Assembly: GCF_000196895.1 (NCBI RefSeq)
Contig: NC_014298.1
Span: 124,001 to 188,000 of the forward strand
Direction: 5' to 3'
Source: Halalkalicoccus jeotgali B3
Lineage (GTDB): Archaea; Halobacteriota; Halobacteria; Halobacteriales; Halalkalicoccaceae
Length of the DNA: 64,000 bases
Shown here one piece after another: positions 9,941-19,462 of this stretch. The notes beneath the pieces were generated by a model. That model worked only from the letters and a program-made list of their open reading frames with translations. It did not search any database and was not told the origin of the DNA. The first letter of the stretch is position 1, and each line of letters starts with the position of its first letter. The position numbers and the translations under genes are program-made.

Positions 9941-10975
9941 GGTACTAACTACCGATGGACGAGCAAAAAGATTCGGTCAGTTTGATCCAGTGGCGTTCAT
10001 GTTGCTCCTATATACAGGTTCGTTCGGCGGACGTTCGTTTAGCGCGGTCGGTATACCGCTGGCGTCGAAGATCAGATCACTACTAGGTCACGATCGTCAA
10101 CAATATCTCGCGTTATATTCGCTTGAGTAATTGCTTCAACTCCCTACTGAAATTCTTGCGTCACGGAACATCTATTGAATCGCAATACTAATGTTACTAC
10201 GTCTAAAATACGATAAACAGAGGAATCGCTATTGGTACTAATATTACTTTGATTCGTAACTGAGCAGTCGATAATTCGTTTCTGGCAGTATCACGAGTAC
10301 GATGAGGCCGATTATGGGCCAGCCGTTCACCCGTAGAAACCGATGGACACTGTGAGCGATACATTTAGCCGAGGGTGGTGAGTTATTCGGTAAAGCAACC
10401 CAACGGTATTTGTGAACAGTGTAGCGGTGGGATTTCGGTCGAGAACGCGTAGTGGAGTTTCGTCCGACTTCTTGCCCTGTTCAACAGACCCCTATTAACG
10501 AACTATGATATTGCACAAGAATGAAATAGCTACTTACAATAGTATCTTGATACATACTTGTCCCTGTAGGTCGCATGCTATCAACCTTGTTTGTAGATAG
10601 TGAACACCGATCTATACTAGCCAAAGATAGGATGCGCTCGCTTCTTTATCGCTGTAATACGATCATATGCTTGTAATTCCTATCGGTCGATTCTGATTTC
10701 CAGTGGATTACAGGGCCCGGATCACTAGCTCTCCTGTTCGTATATGATGAATAGTACTTCAATCCTCCGCGTGTCGCTATCCGATTACCACGCCTATTGT
10801 TCAGGAGAACCACTCTTTTCAATTCTTGTAGAGATACTCCGCTGTTATCGTCCGTTCTCTCTTGGAGCAACCACACGCTAATCGCTGCAATACCGTGTTG
10901 ATACTACCATATGGCGCTCAGTGAGAACAACACTATCCAAGCCATCAATACCAGCCTTCGAATAAGCGAAACACG
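9941..10975. other. long gene-poor region
   Basis: About 1 kb of AT-rich DNA with many stops in all frames. A 26-nt stretch at 10582-10607 closely matches 17898-17923 (22 of 26 identical). A short plus-strand ORF of 47 residues (10976-11119) follows, with coding-like composition, but it overlaps the HIU hydrolase gene antisense and has no recognised family. The region may be a decayed mobile element or lost genes. Confidence 0.5.
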
Positions 10976-11103
10976 ATGGCTACTCGAGACGCGCTGTTCG
11001 ACGAACTACCGGTCGTCCAACCAAAGGCGTTGCCCTTGATGGACGAAATGACGAGCCTCGTTTTGAACGACCGGAAACGGCGGTATTCACGGAATCAAGG
11101 GGA

Positions 11104-11454
11104 TCAACTTCCTCGGTAAGTCGTGTATCCTCCAGGGGATAGTAGAAGGGGTACATGGTAATGCTCGTCAACGTCGTCGATGATGAATCGGACAGGAACC
11201 GTCCCCAAGAACGACGATTCCGACTGTGCTTGGCGATAGTAGACCCCGACATCGAACAAGAGTTGGTACGTGCCAGTCTCCATTTGATCCGCGGTCAGTA
11301 GCGGTTCATCGAGTCGCCCATCGTCGTTAGTCGTTCCCTGGTTGATCGTTTCTACACTGCCCGAGCGATCCAGTCGCTGGAGCGTCACGTCGACACCGGA
11401 CGCAGGGCCTTCACGGCTGGTATCGAGAACGTGTGTTGTTAGTCCCGCGCTCAT
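11104..11454 (-). CDS. uraH: 5-hydroxyisourate hydrolase (transthyretin-like)
   Basis: 116-residue enzyme that hydrolyses 5-hydroxyisourate, the product of urate oxidase, to OHCU. The N-terminal TTHVLDTSREGPASGVDV holds the active-site His of the family, and the C-terminus carries HYHVPLLLSPGGYTTYRGS, the usual YRGS ending. The start at 11454 is chosen because MSAGLTTHVLD is the family N-terminus; it overlaps the urate oxidase stop by 4 nt (ATGA), so translation is probably coupled. Last gene of the uraD-uox-uraH group. Confidence 0.95.
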   Translation of the reverse strand: MSAGLTTHVLDTSREGPASGVDVTLQRLDRSGSVETINQGTTNDDGRLDEPLLTADQMETGTYQLLFDVGVYYRQAQSESSFLGTVPVRFIIDDVDEHYHVPLLLSPGGYTTYRGS

Positions 11455-12425
11455 TGTTCCTCTAGATCGCTGCGATCCATCGAGAACTGCTGATAGCCGG
11501 TCGGACGTGGTGGCTCTCTGAGAACTTTCGCGTCCCCATCTAGGTCGTCGCGCACCTCGATCCACGTTCGGTTGTTCGCTTCGAAATTAACGGATTCGAG
11601 TTGCGGATAGCGCTCCAGAACCCGGAGGCCGATCTGATAGATCAAGTCCTGAATAGAGTTCGAATTCACCTCGTGGAACACGACTTGAGCGATGTCACGA
11701 ACCTGCTCGGCCGGAACGTAGCGCTGGGGTTCGTCTCCCAATGCGTCTTCGGGATCACTATAGGTCCAGAAGACATCCAGCGAGATGTAGAGTGCACGAT
11801 CTTCCCGCTCTGGAAGTGTCGTATATTCGTCCTGAACGTACCCCGTGAACGAGTTCTCTTTTACTTTGACGAGTTCGATTTCGGTAACACCGCTTGTTTG
11901 CTCTTCGAACCGCAGTTCGTCGCCTTCCCGCTCAAGGTAGATCTCACCGAACGCTGACTCGTCATCGGAGACGCGGAACACGAGATCGCTCGGATCGAAC
12001 CCGTCATCACCCGGCACCGGGCGTTCATCGAACGGATACTCGGTCGCTGACATCGTTACTGCTTCGACGTGCGGGTACGTTTCGAGGAATTCCGTTCCGA
12101 CGAAGTGAAGAAAACCCTCCGCTGTCGCTCCTTCATACTCCCCTGCTTGGTGAAGAACGAAGTTCTTCATCGAATCCGTCGCCACCACGGTAGTGTTGTC
12201 CGCCTCACTAAATGACGGTAAGAACTCCTCCCCTTCGAACTGGACGCGCACCTCCAGACCGAAGAGGATGTTGTCACGACCGTCGAAGGACGATTCGGGA
12301 ATGGTTCGAACGCCTTCTAGCGGATTCGCGTAGGTTCGGTAGACTGCGACCTGTTCTTTCCCGTAGTTCATCGTTCGTCGATCGGTCCCTCCACGTCCGG
12401 TGTCGGTTTCGTTGTTATAACTCAT
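11451..12425 (-). CDS. pucL: urate oxidase (uricase)
   Basis: Cofactor-free oxidase converting urate to 5-hydroxyisourate with O2, the second ring-opening preparation step of purine breakdown. 324 residues, the usual length for a stand-alone uricase; the OHCU decarboxylase domain of Bacillus PucL is absent here and encoded separately. Family signatures include NYGKEQVAVYRTY near the N-terminus, the VVATDSMKNFV segment (about residues 80-90) and NSNSIQDLIYQIG near the C-terminus. The frame allows a start at 12425 or at Met19 just before NYGKEQ, which is the conserved beginning. Follows uraD with a 67-nt gap. Confidence 0.95.
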   Translation of the reverse strand: MSYNNETDTGRGGTDRRTMNYGKEQVAVYRTYANPLEGVRTIPESSFDGRDNILFGLEVRVQFEGEEFLPSFSEADNTTVVATDSMKNFVLHQAGEYEGATAEGFLHFVGTEFLETYPHVEAVTMSATEYPFDERPVPGDDGFDPSDLVFRVSDDESAFGEIYLEREGDELRFEEQTSGVTEIELVKVKENSFTGYVQDEYTTLPEREDRALYISLDVFWTYSDPEDALGDEPQRYVPAEQVRDIAQVVFHEVNSNSIQDLIYQIGLRVLERYPQLESVNFEANNRTWIEVRDDLDGDAKVLREPPRPTGYQQFSMDRSDLEEQ

Positions 12426-12492
12426 GCGTGGTCCTGTAGTGGTCTGTGTCTCAGTTTCTTATTGAGGGTCATTCTCGGTCCTTTAGTGGCCA

Positions 12493-13023
12493 TCAGGCGT
12501 GTTGTTCCTGTGTCCCGTCACGTGGTACTGTTAGCTCCTCGAGTCGAAGTGCTGCGATGACGTTGACCTCGTTCAAAGCAGTCTGGAACTCCTTCGATCG
12601 AGAATGATCGATACGATCCTCCATCGCCTGCTGGATCGTACCGACGGATTCGTCTTTTACTGCCATGATAAACGGAAACCCGAACTTGTCCCGATAGGTA
12701 TCGTTCAGGGTCTGAAACGTTTCGTACTGCGCAGGAGGTAGTCGATCGAGCCCGGCGGATGCTTGCTCTTCTTGTGACTCGTCGGTCATTTCAGTGCGCT
12801 CACCGAGATCGGGATGCGCTCGTAACAGTTCCAACTGTTTTTGCTGTGATGCATCCTGCACAGTGTTCGCCATGGCCTGCTGTAAGCCATCGATGGAAGA
12901 GAACGGCTGTTCCGACCACGTTCGTTTAGCTACCCATGGTGATTCCTCGTATACGTCACCTACGGCATCCACGAATCGTTCTTTGTCGGCTTGGTTCAGG
13001 TCTTCAACCGTGAGTCTCGTCAT
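12493..13023 (-). CDS. uraD: OHCU decarboxylase
   Basis: 176-residue enzyme that decarboxylates 2-oxo-4-hydroxy-4-carboxy-5-ureidoimidazoline to S-allantoin, third step after urate oxidase. The catalytic His lies in LLRAHPDLGER (about residues 66-76), and the family GFPFIMAVKD segment is near 113-122. The C-terminal Glu-rich ALNEVNVIAALRLEEL is typical. First gene of the minus-strand uraD-uox-uraH set. Start codon is followed upstream by a TATA-like TTTAAG. Confidence 0.95.
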   Translation of the reverse strand: MTRLTVEDLNQADKERFVDAVGDVYEESPWVAKRTWSEQPFSSIDGLQQAMANTVQDASQQKQLELLRAHPDLGERTEMTDESQEEQASAGLDRLPPAQYETFQTLNDTYRDKFGFPFIMAVKDESVGTIQQAMEDRIDHSRSKEFQTALNEVNVIAALRLEELTVPRDGTQEQHA

Positions 13024-13285
13024 CGCGTCTCAAATGGGGATCACTCGTTACTTAAATCTTTTCTTTAGACACGATATGTTGGGAACTACACATAATAACA
13101 CCACAGTCCCAAACGACTCTAGAACCGACAGTAACACCACTCTGCCGTGGCACGCCTCTCCCCTCCAATCAGTTGGGTCCATTCTCCCTTTCCAGCCCCC
13201 GGTGGGCGATCTCGGACCGTTCGATGAAGGGATATTTCCGATACCTTCAAAACGAGCCGTGTTTTACCATATCAAGCACAGACGA
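13024..13285. promoter_or_regulatory. divergent promoter region uraD / allantoate amidohydrolase
   Basis: Divergent intergenic region. On the minus strand a TATA-like GATTTAAGTAAC lies about 30-35 nt before the uraD start. On the plus strand AT-rich patches near 13230-13270 precede the amidohydrolase start. No operator could be assigned. Confidence 0.4.
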
Positions 13286-14553
13286 ATGAATCAGCATCTC
13301 CGCGAGTATATCGACGAGGACAGGCTTCGGGCTGATATCGTGCAAACGGCTGAGTTCGGGACGATACCGGTCGAAGAGGGGAACTCTCGAACGGTTTTGA
13401 CCGGAACGGAAGCCGATAAGCAAGCCCGAGAATACTTCGTCAAAAAACTCGACGAACGCGAACTAGACGTCTCTATCGACGCCGTTGGCAACATCACCGG
13501 TCGATGGGTACCGGACAACGCTGATCCGGCCACTCGGCCGGTTGCAACCGGGAGCCATCTCGATTCGGTTATTGCTGGTGGCATCTTCGATGGTGTACTA
13601 GGGGTATATGCTGGTCTCGAGTCGATCCGTGCTATACAGGACGCACCACTCTCTCCGGATCGCCCTATCGAAGTTGTCGCGTTTACGGAAGAAGAGGGTG
13701 GCCGATTTTCCGATGGCGTACTTGGCTCTTCAGTTGCAATCGGTGCGTCCACAGTAGTTGATGCGCTCGCAACGACCGATGATGCTGGCGTGACGCTCGG
13801 TGAAGCGTTAGAAGACATCGGCTTCAGAGGGGAGGGACGCTTGGATGCAACTGCGTGGGATTCATGGCTCGAACTCCACGTTGAACAGGGTACTCGATTG
13901 GAGGACGCCTCCGTTTCTGCCGGTATTGTAAATCATATCATTGGCACGATACGTTGTCATATTGATATTCTCGGCGAGGCTAATCACGCCGGGACCACTT
14001 CGATGGGATCGCGAGTCGATGCGTTGACTGCAGCGAGTGAATTGGCGCTCGAAATCGAATCGACAACCACTGAAATCGTCGACACACACAGCGAGACTGC
14101 CGTCGGAACCGTCGGGCAGTTCGATGTCGAACCCGGTTCGATCAACGTCATCCCCGGCGCGGTTCATCTCGGAGTCGACATCCGCGACGTCGAATACGAG
14201 TCGATGGAACGAGTCGTCTCAACTATCCGGCGCTGCTTGAGCCGGTTGGAGGACGAGCGTGACGTGGAGACCGCTTTTGATCGTCCATACGATATCGAAC
14301 CCGTCTCGATGAGTGACCGCTGTACGACCGCCCTTCACAGCGCAGCTGCGCAGGCGGGTATCGAGATCACGGAATTGCATTCCGGTGCCGGACACGATAC
14401 GATGCATATCGCGAAAGCAACCGATGCGGGACTTTTTTTGCCCCATCCAAAGGCGGGTATTCACACAGTGCAGCCGAGTGGACTGAGTGGAGTGACTGTG
14501 CAACGACGACGCGCCTGCTTGCAGGAGCGCTCTATGATCTGGCGAGCGAATAG
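13286..14553 (+). pseudogene. allC: allantoate amidohydrolase/N-carbamoyl amino acid hydrolase (M20), frameshifted
   Basis: Zn-dependent M20 family hydrolase; allantoate amidohydrolase is the likely role given the urate and allantoin genes around it, although beta-ureidopropionase or N-carbamoyl amino acid hydrolase are relatives. Metal-site motifs are intact: GSHLDSVIAGGIFDGVLG, FTEEEGGRF and LHVEQG, and the C-terminal SGAGHD. Start MNQHLREYID at 13286. After a run of seven T (14433-14439) the frame goes wrong: as written it ends at 14587 with unrelated residues, while one extra T would give FFAPSKGGYSHSAAEWTEW... and end at 14553 with normal family sequence. Either a real frameshift mutation, a sequencing error in a homopolymer, or slippage that restores the frame. 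Confidence 0.88.
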
Positions 14554-14603
14554 CTCCCGAACGACGAACTCGTGTGAGTACTGGTGAAAAGTTTCCCGTT
14601 AGC

Positions 14604-15023
14604 TTACTCGGTCAGACGAATCGTCACGTCCTTCATTCCCGTGCGGAGCGTTTCCTGTTCCATCTCGCGAAGTTCCTCACGCGGTGCATCCAGCGTCGCG
14701 ACGTGGTTGCCAGCGAGTTCTCCAGCCGGACTTTTAAAACAGGTGGACCCGCACGGGACGAGAATCTCCTGTTCGTTCCGGTACCCAGGGTACAGCAGAA
14801 TATCTCCATAGGAGGGGTACACCGTGTGGTTCTCCCGTGGAAGCTCCGGAAGTTTGATCTCATCGATATTGATCCACGTTGCGTGACCGCTCCAGCGGAC
14901 GTGCATCAACTCCGACTGTAGGGGAAGGAACTCCCGCATCGCGGCAACCGATTCGGGCGCTTTGTCCTCGTGCAGTTCCGCGGTAAACGTCCGGTCTTCG
15001 ATTTCAAATTCTAGTGAGTTCAT
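14604..15023 (-). CDS. DUF3830 family protein (cyclophilin-like)
   Basis: 139 residues, full length for DUF3830. N-terminal beta strand FEIEDRTFTAELHEDKAPES, central WSGHATWINID and PSYGDILLYPG match the small cyclophilin-like beta-barrel family. The biochemical role of the family is unknown to me; members often sit beside hydantoinase or ureide genes. Here it is directly downstream of the allantoinase-type gene on the same strand (99-nt gap), so a role in the same pathway is an inference from context. Confidence 0.8.
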   Translation of the reverse strand: MNSLEFEIEDRTFTAELHEDKAPESVAAMREFLPLQSELMHVRWSGHATWINIDEIKLPELPRENHTVYPSYGDILLYPGYRNEQEILVPCGSTCFKSPAGELAGNHVATLDAPREELREMEQETLRTGMKDVTIRLTE

Positions 15024-15122
15024 CGGTAGTTGTGTGTCGCCGTCTCCCTGTCGAGACCCCTCGTAATTATTTTTTTCGGCTATATGAGCGCGACAGGTCG
15101 CGAATTGGTCGTGGAGCGGTAG

Positions 15123-16505
15123 TTAGTCCTCGCCCCAGACGGGACGTTCACGGCGAACGAACTCTCCATACCCGGGTTTGCCGACGACCTCCCCGTCAGT
15201 CGCGACGAGTTCGCCCCTGAGATACGTTCGTGTTACTTTTCCAGTAACCTCACGACCCTCGTAGATCGTGTAATCGGCGACTGACGCATTGTCTCGGGCC
15301 GAGATCGTGTACGTCTCGTTCGGATCAAACAGGACGATATCCGCGTCAGTGCCCGGTTCGAGCGTTCCCTTGTTCGGAAGGCCGAAGGTTTGGGCCGGAT
15401 TCGCACACAATACTCGGACGAGAAACGGGTACGACGATCCGCGCTCGTTTACCGCCTCGTCGTGAAATACCGGCAGACTCGTCTGTAAGCCATTCGCACC
15501 GAACGGGTCTTCCCACCATTCACTGTTTTCTTTTCGTTCACGGGTTTGTGCCACGTGGTCGGTCGAAACGACACTCAGCGTTCCATCGCGGAGGTACTCG
15601 AACATCGCATCGTTGTCATCACCGGTGCGGATCGGCGGCGCGATCTTCGGAAGGGTCCCCAATTTTCGATAGACCTCTCCCGTGAGGGTCGTATAGTGTG
15701 TGCAAGTTTCCCCGCGGATGAGACTACCATCGTCCTGGTATCGTGCAAGCGCTTCTGCTGCTTTCCGACAGGAGGTATGGATTCCGTAGTATTTCGTTCC
15801 GGTTTCCTGTGCGAGTCTGGCGATGTCGTCCGCTGCCATTGCCTCCGCATAATCCGGACGAGCAGCAGGAAGCCACGTCGGGTCGGTTCGGCCTGCGGCC
15901 CGGAACTTAGCGATTAACGACTCACAGACGCTGTCGTCCTCCGTGTGGGCGACGCCAACTGCGTCCAGATCTCGGAGTCGTTCGAAGACCTCGCGAATGA
16001 ACCCGTTTGAAAGCCCGAACTCGTACGTAGTATACATCTTGAACGAGGTGATCCCTGCATCGACGAGGTTCGCTAACTCGTCGAACAGATCGGGGTCTTC
16101 GCGGAGGATCCCGCCGTGCAACCCGAAGTCGATAAGCGCCTCGGTACTGTTTTCACGTTTGCGTTCGACGCCATCGTGCAACGATCTTTCTTCTTCCCAG
16201 GGGCTATCTTCGCTGACGTACGATTGCCACGCGAAGTCGATAAGCGTCGTCACCCCACCTAGTGCGGCGGCGCTAGTGGCTGTTTCGTACGTATCGAGCG
16301 AGACGTGGTCGTCAATATGAACGTGTGGGTCGATCACACCTGGCATTACTAGAAGGCCCGAGGCGTCAACCGTTTCCTCGGCGTCCGGCATAGTATATTC
16401 GTCGCCGATCCCGACGATAGTTCCGTTATCTATCGCAAGATCAGCAGCCAACGTATTCTGACTGGTAACGAGTGTGCCACCGGCGATCACCGTATCAATG
16501 GCCAT
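15123..16505 (-). CDS. allB: allantoinase/dihydropyrimidinase-type cyclic amidohydrolase
   Basis: 460-residue binuclear-metal amidohydrolase. Metal ligands visible in order: DPHVHIDD (HxH, about residues 59-66), the Lys of SFKMYTTYEF (carboxylated Lys, about 150), VAHTED, GIHTSC, and STDHVA (Asp, about 320). It hydrolyses a cyclic ureide or hydantoin ring; allantoin to allantoate is the most likely reaction because uraD and the amidohydrolase gene flank it, but dihydropyrimidine or hydantoin substrates cannot be excluded. Divergent from the IclR gene and followed by the DUF3830 gene. Confidence 0.85.
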   Translation of the reverse strand: MAIDTVIAGGTLVTSQNTLAADLAIDNGTIVGIGDEYTMPDAEETVDASGLLVMPGVIDPHVHIDDHVSLDTYETATSAAALGGVTTLIDFAWQSYVSEDSPWEEERSLHDGVERKRENSTEALIDFGLHGGILREDPDLFDELANLVDAGITSFKMYTTYEFGLSNGFIREVFERLRDLDAVGVAHTEDDSVCESLIAKFRAAGRTDPTWLPAARPDYAEAMAADDIARLAQETGTKYYGIHTSCRKAAEALARYQDDGSLIRGETCTHYTTLTGEVYRKLGTLPKIAPPIRTGDDNDAMFEYLRDGTLSVVSTDHVAQTRERKENSEWWEDPFGANGLQTSLPVFHDEAVNERGSSYPFLVRVLCANPAQTFGLPNKGTLEPGTDADIVLFDPNETYTISARDNASVADYTIYEGREVTGKVTRTYLRGELVATDGEVVGKPGYGEFVRRERPVWGED

Positions 16506-16776
16506 AACTCGCTTTTCTGTGTATGGCTATATAATTGGTCGTGCTCGTTGCTCCGTCGTATCGGACGCATCATCGAGCAATGCATGTCCGTGTCCGTCGC
16601 TACGGATTGTCCGGGCTATCCATTCGTAGCACACGTCCCCTTTCATGCTGGACGATCGAGAGTTCGATCCCGCCGTTTAGCAGCTTTCACTACCGAGATC
16701 TCGACAACAACCATAACGTTCGTATATTTTGAACATTGGCAAAACGTTGAAGAGAGTTTGCTATAGATACCGTACT
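16506..16776. promoter_or_regulatory. divergent promoter region allB / iclR with inverted repeat
   Basis: Two back-to-back promoters. On the minus strand AATTATATAGCC (16527-16537) sits 23-31 nt before the allB start, so its transcript would be almost leaderless. On the plus strand GTATATTTT (16722-16730) is the likely TATA box of iclR and is enclosed by an inverted repeat, AACGTTC (16715-16721) and GAACATT (16731-16737), 6 of 7 positions paired, spaced by 9 nt. A regulator bound there would block the TATA box. Confidence 0.55.
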
Positions 16777-17595
16777 ATGGCAACGAACAACACGGATTCC
16801 GAACCACGGACGTTGACAACCGTACTCAACGCAATTGACATCATGCACGCTCTAATGTACTTAAATGGGGCGGGAGTTACGGAACTCGCCGATCATCTCG
16901 ATGAGTCGAAGAGCACCACGTATACCTATCTCAAATCCCTCGAAAAGGGCGGTCTCGTTACGAAGGCTGGTACTGACTACCGGCTATCGTATGCTATGCT
17001 GATCTTCGGTGAGTATGTCCGAAATCAAAGCCCGCTGTATACGATCGGACGAGATGAGATAGACGGTGTAGCCACAGAAACGGGGCAGTATGCGCATCTG
17101 GTCGTCGAGGAGAACGGGCGTGGACACAATCTGTATAAATCGAAAGGGAAACAGGCGGTTGGGGACGACTATCAGATGGCCAAATTCCAGCAACGAGATT
17201 ATCTCCATATCACCGCTTCAGGAAAAGCGATCCTCGCGTATCTGCCCCGAGAACGAGTCGAGGAGATCGTTGACTGTCATGGGCTACCTGCCCGCACTGA
17301 ACGAACGATAACCAGCAGGGAACGGTTATTCGAGGAACTGGCGGACGTTCGTGAGCAGGGCTATTCACAGAACGACGAAGAAGAGATCGAGGGATTCCGG
17401 GCGATCGGTGCTCCGATCAGATCTCGGGATGGGTCCGTATTGGGCTCAATAAGTGTTTCGGGTCCGAAGAGTGTGTTTAGCAGCGAATCCGACTATCAAG
17501 AACTCGTCGATCTGGTAGTACGAACAGCGAACGTTGTCGAGGTAAACGTCAACATGTCTAAGCGGAGCTCTGAAATCATCCAGGAAAAGAACTAA
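16777..17595 (+). CDS. IclR family transcriptional regulator
   Basis: About 272 residues from the start MATNNTDSEP. N-terminal winged helix (about residues 12-75; GVTELADHLDESKSTTYTYLKSLEKGG is longer than needed but SKSTTYTYLKSLE is the recognition helix) and a C-terminal effector-binding domain (about 85-260) with SGKAILAYLPRERVEEI and GSISVSGPKS, all typical for IclR. Effector unknown; a purine or ureide is likely because the gene lies between the allantoinase and the permease. The start 48 nt upstream (16729) is possible but would place the TATA region inside the gene. Confidence 0.9.
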   Translation: MATNNTDSEPRTLTTVLNAIDIMHALMYLNGAGVTELADHLDESKSTTYTYLKSLEKGGLVTKAGTDYRLSYAMLIFGEYVRNQSPLYTIGRDEIDGVATETGQYAHLVVEENGRGHNLYKSKGKQAVGDDYQMAKFQQRDYLHITASGKAILAYLPRERVEEIVDCHGLPARTERTITSRERLFEELADVREQGYSQNDEEEIEGFRAIGAPIRSRDGSVLGSISVSGPKSVFSSESDYQELVDLVVRTANVVEVNVNMSKRSSEIIQEKN

Positions 17596-18032
17596 CGGCT
17601 GTTGTCACCACCTCTTGTGCGTTCCTAATATGGTATTCGGCGTGTGATGATTTGATAGGTTAGGCGAAATTGTGGTAGTTTTTCTCTTGGATGCTCAGAA
17701 CGAACAATGGAGTCAATTTCCTCCATAATTTTTCTTTTCTACTGCTATAGAGGATTTGTTTGTACATTCTAGACGGTGCCTTGTAGACATACACTCGATT
17801 AATTTGGTCAACAATGATTACAAACGTACGAGCGTAACTTACTAGCGCCCATTAGACCAGAGAACCGGGTGGAAGTAGGGAACGACCCCGAGTTGGACAA
17901 CCGGGTTTGTGTATAGTGAACACTGCTCCAGTTGGATCGATACTGTTGGCTCGTCTAGTCACCCTTTGGATAGTCACGGAACCAATCAATGCAAAGGTTT
18001 AACATGGTACACGGTTATCACCTGATTGGAAA
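17596..18032. promoter_or_regulatory. intergenic region upstream of the NCS2 permease
   Basis: 437 bases without a gene. AGGTTTAACA at 17996-18005 is a likely TATA box about 30-35 nt before the permease start. The 26-nt segment 17898-17923 (ending in ATAGTGAACAC) is nearly repeated at 10582-10607. The 17.65-17.86 kb part is AT-rich with no feature recognised. Confidence 0.45.
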
Positions 18033-19403
18033 ATGTCCAGTGAAAGCGGCGAAGGGATTGATTTAGCATACGGTCTCGACGAAAAACCACCGTTACCGAA
18101 ATCGATTCTCCTTGCACTACAACATGTGTCTGTGATGATCGTCCCATCAACTGCAGTCGCGTTCATCGTCGCAGGAGCCGTAGGATTGGACGCTGCTAGC
18201 ACTACGTACTTAGTCCAGATGGTAATCCTATTTGCTGGTGTAGCAACTGTCGTTCAGGCATACACCGTTGGTCCAGTCGGCGCGAGATTACCGATCGTCA
18301 TGGGAACGAGTTTCGCCTTCGTCGGAGCGATGACGACGATCGGCGTCAATTCCGGTCTCGATGTCGTGTTCGGCTCGATCGTTGTCGCTGCAGTTGTGGT
18401 TCCGTTCCTGCTTGGATGGCAGTTCAAACGACTACAGTCGTTTTTCCCGCCGCTCGTTACCGGACTCATCGTTATCATTATCGGGTTATATCTCATCCCC
18501 GTTGGAATGGAATACTCCGCAGGTGGTGTCGGTGCGGCTGATTTCGGATCGGTCCAGAACCTCGCCCTTGCCGCGATAGTTCTGGGAATTACTGTCCTGT
18601 TCAACCTCCTTCTCAAGGGCGTCTGGCGGATGATGAGCATCCTGATCGGTATTAGTGTTGGCTACGCTCTCGCAATCGGTCTGGGTGTCGTTGACTTCGG
18701 TCCAGTCTCCGATGCAGCCTGGTTCGCCGTACCTACCCCTGGCGAGTTCGGCTTTAGTTTCGAGCCAGTGCCACTCCTTACGTTCGCCTTCCTCTTTCTC
18801 GTCTCGGGAATGGAAACGATCGGCGATATGTCCGGTATTACTGCTGCAGAGGGACGAAACCCAACGGGGGACGAGTTCCGGGGTGGGATTTTCGCTGATG
18901 GGTTTATCAGTGCCATTGGTGCCGTCTTCGGATCGTTTCCGCAAACGTCCTTCTCACAAAACGTCGGTATCATCAACTTTACCGGCATTATGAGTCGACA
19001 CATCGTCGGCATCGGCGGAATCATTCTGATCGTTCTCGGACTCGTCCCAAAGATCGGAGCGATCGTCACGACGATTCCCTCGGCCGTTTTTGGCGGTGCG
19101 GTGCTCGTTATGGTGGGAATGGTAGCCGCAAGCGGTATGCGGTTGCTGTTTTTAAACATCGAAATGAACCGGCGGAACATGGTTATCATCGCGACCGCGC
19201 TCGGGCTCGGACTCGGTGTTGAGACCGTTCCTGATGCGCTTGCCGGACTCCCCCTCGGAGCACAAACCTTCTTCGGGGAACCAGTGATCGTCACCGGTCT
19301 CATCGGGTTGCTACTGAATACGTTCGTTCCGGGCGACTCTAGTCCCCTGTTCGATACGACCGATACGGTCCCTCCAGTTTCCGAGCCCGTTAACGACGAT
19401 TAA
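18033..19403 (+). CDS. NCS2 family xanthine/uracil/urate permease
   Basis: 456-residue membrane transporter with about 12-14 hydrophobic segments. Family landmarks: QHVSVM near residue 30, SGMETIGDMSGI (about 263-274) and the substrate-specificity motif SQNVGII (about 308-314). QNxG is the form seen in xanthine and urate carriers, while uracil carriers have ENxG, so xanthine or urate import is the better guess. It lies beside urate and xanthine catabolic genes, downstream of the IclR gene on the same strand. Confidence 0.92.
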   Translation: MSSESGEGIDLAYGLDEKPPLPKSILLALQHVSVMIVPSTAVAFIVAGAVGLDAASTTYLVQMVILFAGVATVVQAYTVGPVGARLPIVMGTSFAFVGAMTTIGVNSGLDVVFGSIVVAAVVVPFLLGWQFKRLQSFFPPLVTGLIVIIIGLYLIPVGMEYSAGGVGAADFGSVQNLALAAIVLGITVLFNLLLKGVWRMMSILIGISVGYALAIGLGVVDFGPVSDAAWFAVPTPGEFGFSFEPVPLLTFAFLFLVSGMETIGDMSGITAAEGRNPTGDEFRGGIFADGFISAIGAVFGSFPQTSFSQNVGIINFTGIMSRHIVGIGGIILIVLGLVPKIGAIVTTIPSAVFGGAVLVMVGMVAASGMRLLFLNIEMNRRNMVIIATALGLGLGVETVPDALAGLPLGAQTFFGEPVIVTGLIGLLLNTFVPGDSSPLFDTTDTVPPVSEPVNDD

Positions 19404-19462
19404 ATCGAAAAGTCGGATATAACAACAACTCAGCTGATAACTACTGATCGTCGTGAGTAGCG

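Noticed and set aside
10646-10876. 76-residue minus-strand ORF in the long gap
   Set aside because: No family, poor acidic character and AT-rich surroundings; not supported.
12794-13285. N-terminal 164-residue extension of the M20 hydrolase frame
   Set aside because: It overlaps uraD antisense, has Cys/Ser-rich shadow composition and the family begins at 13286.
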